This document shows, in pieces, positions 6,264 through 9,546 of a stretch of 9,546 bases of DNA (the stretch's first letter is position 1; each line of letters opens with the position of its first letter). The notes under the pieces were generated by a model, which worked only from the letters and a program-made list of their open reading frames with translations, was not told the DNA's origin and made no database searches. Origin of the DNA: Amnimonas aquatica. GTDB lineage: Bacteria; Pseudomonadota; Gammaproteobacteria; Pseudomonadales; Moraxellaceae. A program made the translations under genes and the position numbers. The stretch lies in assembly GCF_002943415.1 (NCBI RefSeq), contig NZ_PTQZ01000047.1:1-9546 (forward strand), in the 5' to 3' direction.

Positions 6264-7006
6264 GTCGTGGTCTCGTGTGCGAATTCGAAGGGATATTCGT
6301 GTCCCTGCGCGAGATTGTCGAGGATACGCGCTTCCCGGCCGATGAACAGGTCCAGGAAGTCGGCCACCGACTTCATCGGCTTCATGACCGCGAAGCCGCG
6401 GGCCATGAAGTCGTAGAGACCGCCGAGGCCGGCCATGCGGGCGGGGCGGGCGGCCATCTTGAAGGTGGCGGTGATCAGGCGCGAGCGCACGTAGCGGTCC
6501 AGGCCCAGGCCCAGCTCGCGCAGCAGGTGCATCTGCTCGTGGCGCTCTTCGTAGTGGCCGCAGCGGCGGTAGGCGGCGGCCATGTCGGCGTCGTCGGGGG
6601 TGGTGATGCCGCGCGCCAGCAGGTCGCGCGCGACTTCCTCGTCGAGCTCGCCGGTGAGCGCGTTGGCCTCGACGGCGGTGGCGGCGGTGCGCATCACCGA
6701 GTCGGGCAGCATGCGGGTGGCCACCGGCAGCGCCTTCTCGATCTCGCGCGCCAGCTCGTCCAGGTCGAGGCCGGTGTAGATCTCGCTCAGGAAGAACTCG
6801 GTGATGGGCGCGAAGCGGCCGTCGGCCAGCAGCGCGGCATGGGTGCGGCGCAGGCGGGCGCTCTGCACGGCCTGCACCGACAGCACCTGGCTGGCCAGCT
6901 CGCTGTCCTGGTGGCGGGCCCAGGCGCGGTAGCGGGCGATGCCGGCGCGGATGCGCTCTGCGGTGCCGGGGGTTCCGGCATCCGTGGTCGCGGGCGATGT
7001 TGCCAT
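6260..7006 (-). CDS. uncharacterised helical protein with FFLSEIY motif, coupled to ubiE
   Basis: I cannot assign a function. The 248-residue protein looks soluble and mostly alpha-helical, with no signal peptide or membrane segment. I recognise the motif [21 protein letters not shown] from position 71 as resembling a family of unnamed proteobacterial proteins with FFL-[acidic]-x-[LVI]-Y, but have no characterised member to cite. Other visible stretches are a conserved-looking N-terminal helix ([15 protein letters not shown], 16-30), an acidic helix (118-130), a Cys/His cluster [12 protein letters not shown] (149-160) and a C-terminal block [20 protein letters not shown] (200-219). The start at 7006 has GAGGAGG five bases upstream (7012-7018). 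An in-frame ATG at 7060 with GAGG eight bases upstream would add 18 polar residues and cannot be excluded. Its stop overlaps the ubiE ATG by 4 bases, suggesting coupled translation. The gene is real by coding pattern; its role is open. Confidence 0.8.
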   Translation of the reverse strand: MATSPATTDAGTPGTAERIRAGIARYRAWARHQDSELASQVLSVQAVQSARLRRTHAALLADGRFAPITEFFLSEIYTGLDLDELAREIEKALPVATRMLPDSVMRTAATAVEANALTGELDEEVARDLLARGITTPDDADMAAAYRRCGHYEERHEQMHLLRELGLGLDRYVRSRLITATFKMAARPARMAGLGGLYDFMARGFAVMKPMKSVADFLDLFIGREARILDNLAQGHEYPFEFAHETTT

Positions 7007-7011
7007 GGCGG

Positions 7012-7018
7012 CCTCCTC
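7012..7018 (-). promoter_or_regulatory. ribosome binding site favouring the start at 7006
   Basis: The minus strand reads GAGGAGG, five bases (CCGCC), then ATG. This is a better match than the GAGG before the in-frame ATG at 7060, and it decides the preferred start of the uncharacterised gene. Both sites could be used. Confidence 0.5.
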
Positions 7019-7105
7019 GTTGGTGTTGCCGACATCCCTGTCGTGAGCCAGTGCGCTCATCTCTCATACCTCGTGTGCGTCATGCACGGTGTCTTGGCGG
7101 CGGTG

Positions 7106-8464
7106 TCACAGAATGAAACGGCTCAGGTCCTCGTCCTGGACCAGTGCCCCCAGGTGCGTTTCGACATCCTGCGGGGTGATCGGCAGCGTGTCGCCGCCGT
7201 GGCGGGCGGCCAGGTCGGCGGCATCGAAGGCGATGCTTTCCAGCAGGCGCTCGAGCACGGTGTGCAGGCGGCGCGCGCCGATGTTCTCGGTGCGTTCGTT
7301 GACCTGCCAGGCGATCTCGGCCAGGCGCTTCACGGTCTCTTGCGGGAAGGCGATGTTCAGGCCCTCGGTGGCCAGCAGCGCCTTGTACTGCTCGGTGAGC
7401 GAGAAGTTCGGCTCGGTCAGGATGCGCTCGAAGTCGGCCGGGGTCAGCGCTTCCAGCTCGACGCGCACCGGCAGTCGGCCCTGCAGCTCCGGAATCAGGT
7501 CCGACGGCTTGGCCAGGTGGAAGGCGCCGGAGCAGATGAACAGGATGTGGTCGGTCTTCACCATGCCGTACTTGGTGTTGACCGTGCAGCCCTCGATCAG
7601 CGGCAGCAGGTCGCGCTGCACGCCTTCGCGCGACACGTCGGCGCCCTGGGTCTCGCCGCGGCGGCAGACCTTGTCGATCTCGTCGATGAACACGATGCCC
7701 TGCTGCTCGACGGCGTGCAGCGCGCGGGTCTTCAGGTCATCTTCGCTGACCAGCTTGGCGGCTTCCTCGTCGCGGGCGCGCTTGAGCGCCTCGCGGATCT
7801 TCAGGCGTTGCGGCTTCTGGCGTCCGCCGCCGAGACCGGAGAACAGCTTCTGCAGCTGTCCGCCCATGTCTTCCATGCCGGGCGGGGTCATCAGCTCGAT
7901 GTTCGGCGCCACGGCGCTGAGCTCGATCTCGATTTCCTGGTCATCGAGCTCGCCGTTGCGCAGGCGGCGGCGGAACATCTGCCGGGTGGCGTTGTCGCCG
8001 GCCGCTGCCGGCGGCGCGCTGGCGGTGTCCCAGGTGCTGCCGCCGCGCGCCGGGCGCAGCAGCACGTCGAGGATGCGGTCCTCGGCGGCTTCGTCGGCGC
8101 GGTGGCCGACGCTGGCGACGGCCTGCTCGCGCAGCATCTTCAGCGCCATGTCGGCGAGGTCGCGGATGATGGTCTCGACATCGCGGCCGACATAGCCGAC
8201 CTCGGTGAACTTGGTGGCCTCGACCTTGATGAACGGGGCGTTGGCCAGGCGCGCCAGGCGGCGCGCGATCTCGGTCTTGCCGACCCCGGTGGGGCCGATC
8301 ATGAGGATGTTCTTGGGCGTCACTTCGTGGCGCAGGTGCTCGGCCAGCTGCATGCGCCGCCAGCGGTTGCGCAGGGCGAGGGCGACGGCGCGCTTGGCGG
8401 CGGCCTGGCCGACGATGTGGCGGTCGAGCTCGTGGACGATCTCGCGCGGGGTCATTTCGCTCAT
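7106..8464 (-). CDS. hslU: ATP-dependent protease ATPase subunit HslU
   Basis: HslU (ClpY) is the AAA+ hexamer that unfolds substrates and feeds them to the HslV peptidase. The 452-residue protein (E. coli 443) is near-consensus: [20 protein letters not shown] start, Walker A GPTGVGKT (57-64), pore loop GYVG (90-93), a variable I-domain (about 110-240), Walker B IVFIDEID (257-264), the arginine-bearing ELQGRLP (326-332) and sensor-2 GARRL (396-400). It ends in EDLSRFIL, the tail that docks into HslV. The start is the ATG at 8464, 4 bases after the hslV stop. A longer frame to 8524 is inside hslV and is rejected. A heat-shock promoter would be expected upstream of the operon, outside this window. 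Confidence 0.98.
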   Translation of the reverse strand: MSEMTPREIVHELDRHIVGQAAAKRAVALALRNRWRRMQLAEHLRHEVTPKNILMIGPTGVGKTEIARRLARLANAPFIKVEATKFTEVGYVGRDVETIIRDLADMALKMLREQAVASVGHRADEAAEDRILDVLLRPARGGSTWDTASAPPAAAGDNATRQMFRRRLRNGELDDQEIEIELSAVAPNIELMTPPGMEDMGGQLQKLFSGLGGGRQKPQRLKIREALKRARDEEAAKLVSEDDLKTRALHAVEQQGIVFIDEIDKVCRRGETQGADVSREGVQRDLLPLIEGCTVNTKYGMVKTDHILFICSGAFHLAKPSDLIPELQGRLPVRVELEALTPADFERILTEPNFSLTEQYKALLATEGLNIAFPQETVKRLAEIAWQVNERTENIGARRLHTVLERLLESIAFDAADLAARHGGDTLPITPQDVETHLGALVQDEDLSRFIL

Positions 8465-8468
8465 GGCA

Positions 8469-8993
8469 TCACCAGTCCAGTCGTTCCAGCGTGTGGTGGT
8501 GGTTGGTGTACACGCAGATGTCACCCGCCACGGTCAGTCCGTACTTGACGATCTCCTCGGCGCCCAGCTCGCTGTGCTCGACCAGCGCGCGCGCGGCGGC
8601 CAGCGCGTAGTTGCCGCCGGAACCGATGGCGATGATGCCGTGCTCGGGCTCGAGCACGTCGCCGTTGCCGGTGATGATCAGCGAGGCGCTCCTGTCGGCC
8701 ACTGCCAGCAGGGCCTCCAGGCGGCGCAGCGTGCGGTCGGTGCGCCAGTCCTTGGCCATTTCCACGGCGGCGCGCACGAGGTGGCCGCCGTGCTTCTCCA
8801 GCTTGGCCTCGAAATATTCAAACAGCGTGAAAGCGTCGGCGGTGCCGCCGGCGAAGCCGGCGATGACCTGGTCGCGGTACAGGCGGCGCACCTTGCGGGC
8901 ATTGCCCTTCATCACGGTGTTGCCGAGCGAGACCTGGCCGTCGCCACCGAGGACGACGCTGTTGCCGCGACGGACGGACAGTATGGTGGTCAT
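8469..8993 (-). CDS. hslV: ATP-dependent protease peptidase subunit HslV
   Basis: HslV (ClpQ) is the threonine peptidase of the HslVU protease, a bacterial relative of the proteasome beta subunit. The 174-residue protein (E. coli 176) starts [10 protein letters not shown]. Removal of Met leaves Thr2 as the N-terminal nucleophile. [15 protein letters not shown] (25-39) carries the conserved catalytic Lys, followed by [32 protein letters not shown] and IGSGG, all family hallmarks. The ATG at 8993 overlaps the stop of the SPOR gene (ATGA), and hslU follows after 4 bases. Coupled expression with HslU matches the need for fixed stoichiometry in the complex. Confidence 0.98.
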   Translation of the reverse strand: MTTILSVRRGNSVVLGGDGQVSLGNTVMKGNARKVRRLYRDQVIAGFAGGTADAFTLFEYFEAKLEKHGGHLVRAAVEMAKDWRTDRTLRRLEALLAVADRSASLIITGNGDVLEPEHGIIAIGSGGNYALAAARALVEHSELGAEEIVKYGLTVAGDICVYTNHHHTLERLDW

Positions 8994-9546
8994 GGTTCCA
9001 CTCCCGGATTGCTGAGGGGGATGGCATCCAGCCCGGCGGCGGCCAGCGTGCGGCGCGCGGCCTCGAGGCTGTCGATGGCGTTGAACGGGCCCGCCAGCAC
9101 GCGGTGCAGCGCGGTGCCCTGGCCGTCGCTGCCCGCCTGCGTGCGCGCCGGCAGGCCGAGCAGGCCGACCTGGGCGCGGCGGCGATCGGCCTCGGCTGCG
9201 CTGCGGAAGGCGCCGACCTGCAGCCAGCGCGGCGCGGCGGCATCGGCGGACGCGCCGGTCGGGGCCGGCGCTGCCTGCGACGAGGCGGTCTGGGTCGGTC
9301 GCGGGCGCGGTGCCGGACGGTTTTCCGGTGTGCGTGTCGGCAGCACCTGCTGGTTGGGCAGGATGTCGTAGAACTCGAAGCGTTCCGGCGCCTGCTCCGT
9401 GCGTGCGGGCTGGCTGCCCTTGGCCGGCTTGACCGGTTTGTCCTCGGCGAGCGCGGCCGGCACGGCCTCGACCGGCGCGGCCGGCTTGCGGGTGACATGC
9501 CAGATCAGCGCGACCAGCACGGCCAGCACCAGCAGGGCGAGAAGCA
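8990..9546 (-). CDS. SPOR-domain membrane protein, FtsN-like (5' partial)
   Basis: This gene runs off the right edge; 184 residues plus the stop are visible. The visible N-terminal part is a single hydrophobic helix ([17 protein letters not shown]) followed by basic TRK, which looks like a bitopic inner-membrane anchor. A Pro/Ala-rich linker follows, with [10 protein letters not shown] (about visible residues 56-65), a motif often present in FtsN-like proteins. A C-terminal SPOR domain runs from [10 protein letters not shown] through HRVLAGPF (about visible residues 106-177). SPOR domains bind septal peptidoglycan lacking stem peptides, so a role in cell division is expected. The GTG at 9529 falls inside the membrane helix and is not the true start. 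An SPOR gene directly before hslVU is also my recollection of Pseudomonas. Whether it is the functional FtsN cannot be settled from this fragment. Confidence 0.85.
   Translation of the reverse strand, partial: LLALLVLAVLVALIWHVTRKPAAPVEAVPAALAEDKPVKPAKGSQPARTEQAPERFEFYDILPNQQVLPTRTPENRPAPRPRPTQTASSQAAPAPTGASADAAAPRWLQVGAFRSAAEADRRRAQVGLLGLPARTQAGSDGQGTALHRVLAGPFNAIDSLEAARRTLAAAGLDAIPLSNPGVEP

Noticed and set aside
5391..7067. A single 558-codon frame that could look like a fusion of an N-terminal domain to UbiE
   Set aside because: The part upstream of 6263 is Arg/Pro/Gly-rich and lies in another frame over the uncharacterised gene, whose own frame has natural protein composition. UbiE has its own coupled ATG.
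7061..7105. Possible terminator or promoter between hslU and the next gene (small GTGC-ATGAC-GCAC stem)
   Set aside because: The stem is only 4 bp with no U-run, and no convincing -35/-10 pair is visible. The gap seems a simple operon spacer.
6275..8548. A 757-codon open frame on the plus strand across hslU and the uncharacterised gene
   Set aside because: It lies opposite hslU, which is near-identical to the family. The translation is the Gly/Val/Gln/Leu-rich pattern expected of an antisense frame in high-GC DNA, with no recognisable domain.
1..9546. CRISPR arrays, tRNA or rRNA genes, insertion sequences, prophage or attachment sites
   Set aside because: Regular spaced repeats, cloverleaf-type sequence, transposase-like frames and flanking inverted repeats were looked for and not seen. 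Genes cover nearly the whole window with gaps of 60 bases or less.

Overview
The window is a stretch of core chromosome from a high-GC gammaproteobacterium. GC looks to be in the upper 60s percent by eye; I did not compute it. The strongest clue is gene content and order. ubiE-ubiJ-ubiB, hisI, hisE and tatA-tatB-tatC lie in a row, with an FtsN-like SPOR gene and hslV-hslU upstream. From memory this closely resembles the arrangement in Pseudomonas, but without the pha (polyhydroxyalkanoate) genes that lie between hslU and ubiE there. UbiJ is typical of Gammaproteobacteria. Codon use points to a high-GC lineage, but I cannot name a genus.

Layout. Eleven genes run on the minus strand from the right edge to position 712. 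In transcription order they are: a SPOR-domain membrane protein (cut by the right edge), hslV, hslU, an uncharacterised helical protein, ubiE, ubiJ, ubiB, hisI, hisE, tatA, tatB and tatC. At the left edge one plus-strand gene, an MDR-type zinc-binding alcohol dehydrogenase/quinone oxidoreductase cut by the edge, converges on tatC across a 52-base gap. Five junctions on the minus strand are 4-base ATGA stop/start overlaps (SPOR/hslV, uncharacterised gene/ubiE, ubiJ/ubiB, hisI/hisE, tatB/tatC). hslV/hslU is separated by 4 bases. All remaining gaps are at most 60 bases, so there is no room for a large regulatory region or an RNA gene, and most or all of the block could be one transcript. Any main promoter would lie beyond the right edge; none is evident inside.

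Function. HslV and HslU form an ATP-dependent protease. UbiE is the C-methyltransferase of ubiquinone and menaquinone synthesis. UbiJ is the lipid-binding scaffold of the aerobic Ubi complex, and UbiB is an atypical kinase/ATPase needed for ubiquinone synthesis. HisI and HisE perform the second and third steps of histidine synthesis as separate proteins. TatABC exports folded proteins, many of them cofactor-containing redox enzymes.

Most of this is well-known housekeeping content. The least explained item is the roughly 248-residue protein between hslU and ubiE (6260-7006). It is translationally coupled to ubiE and has no function I can assign, which makes it the best candidate for something undescribed. 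Smaller points of interest are a GC-rich hairpin abutting the tatA ribosome site, a 15-codon ORF coupled to the ubiB stop, a DCA in place of DCG/DFG in UbiB, an extended N-terminus on UbiE and a glutamine-rich TatA tail.
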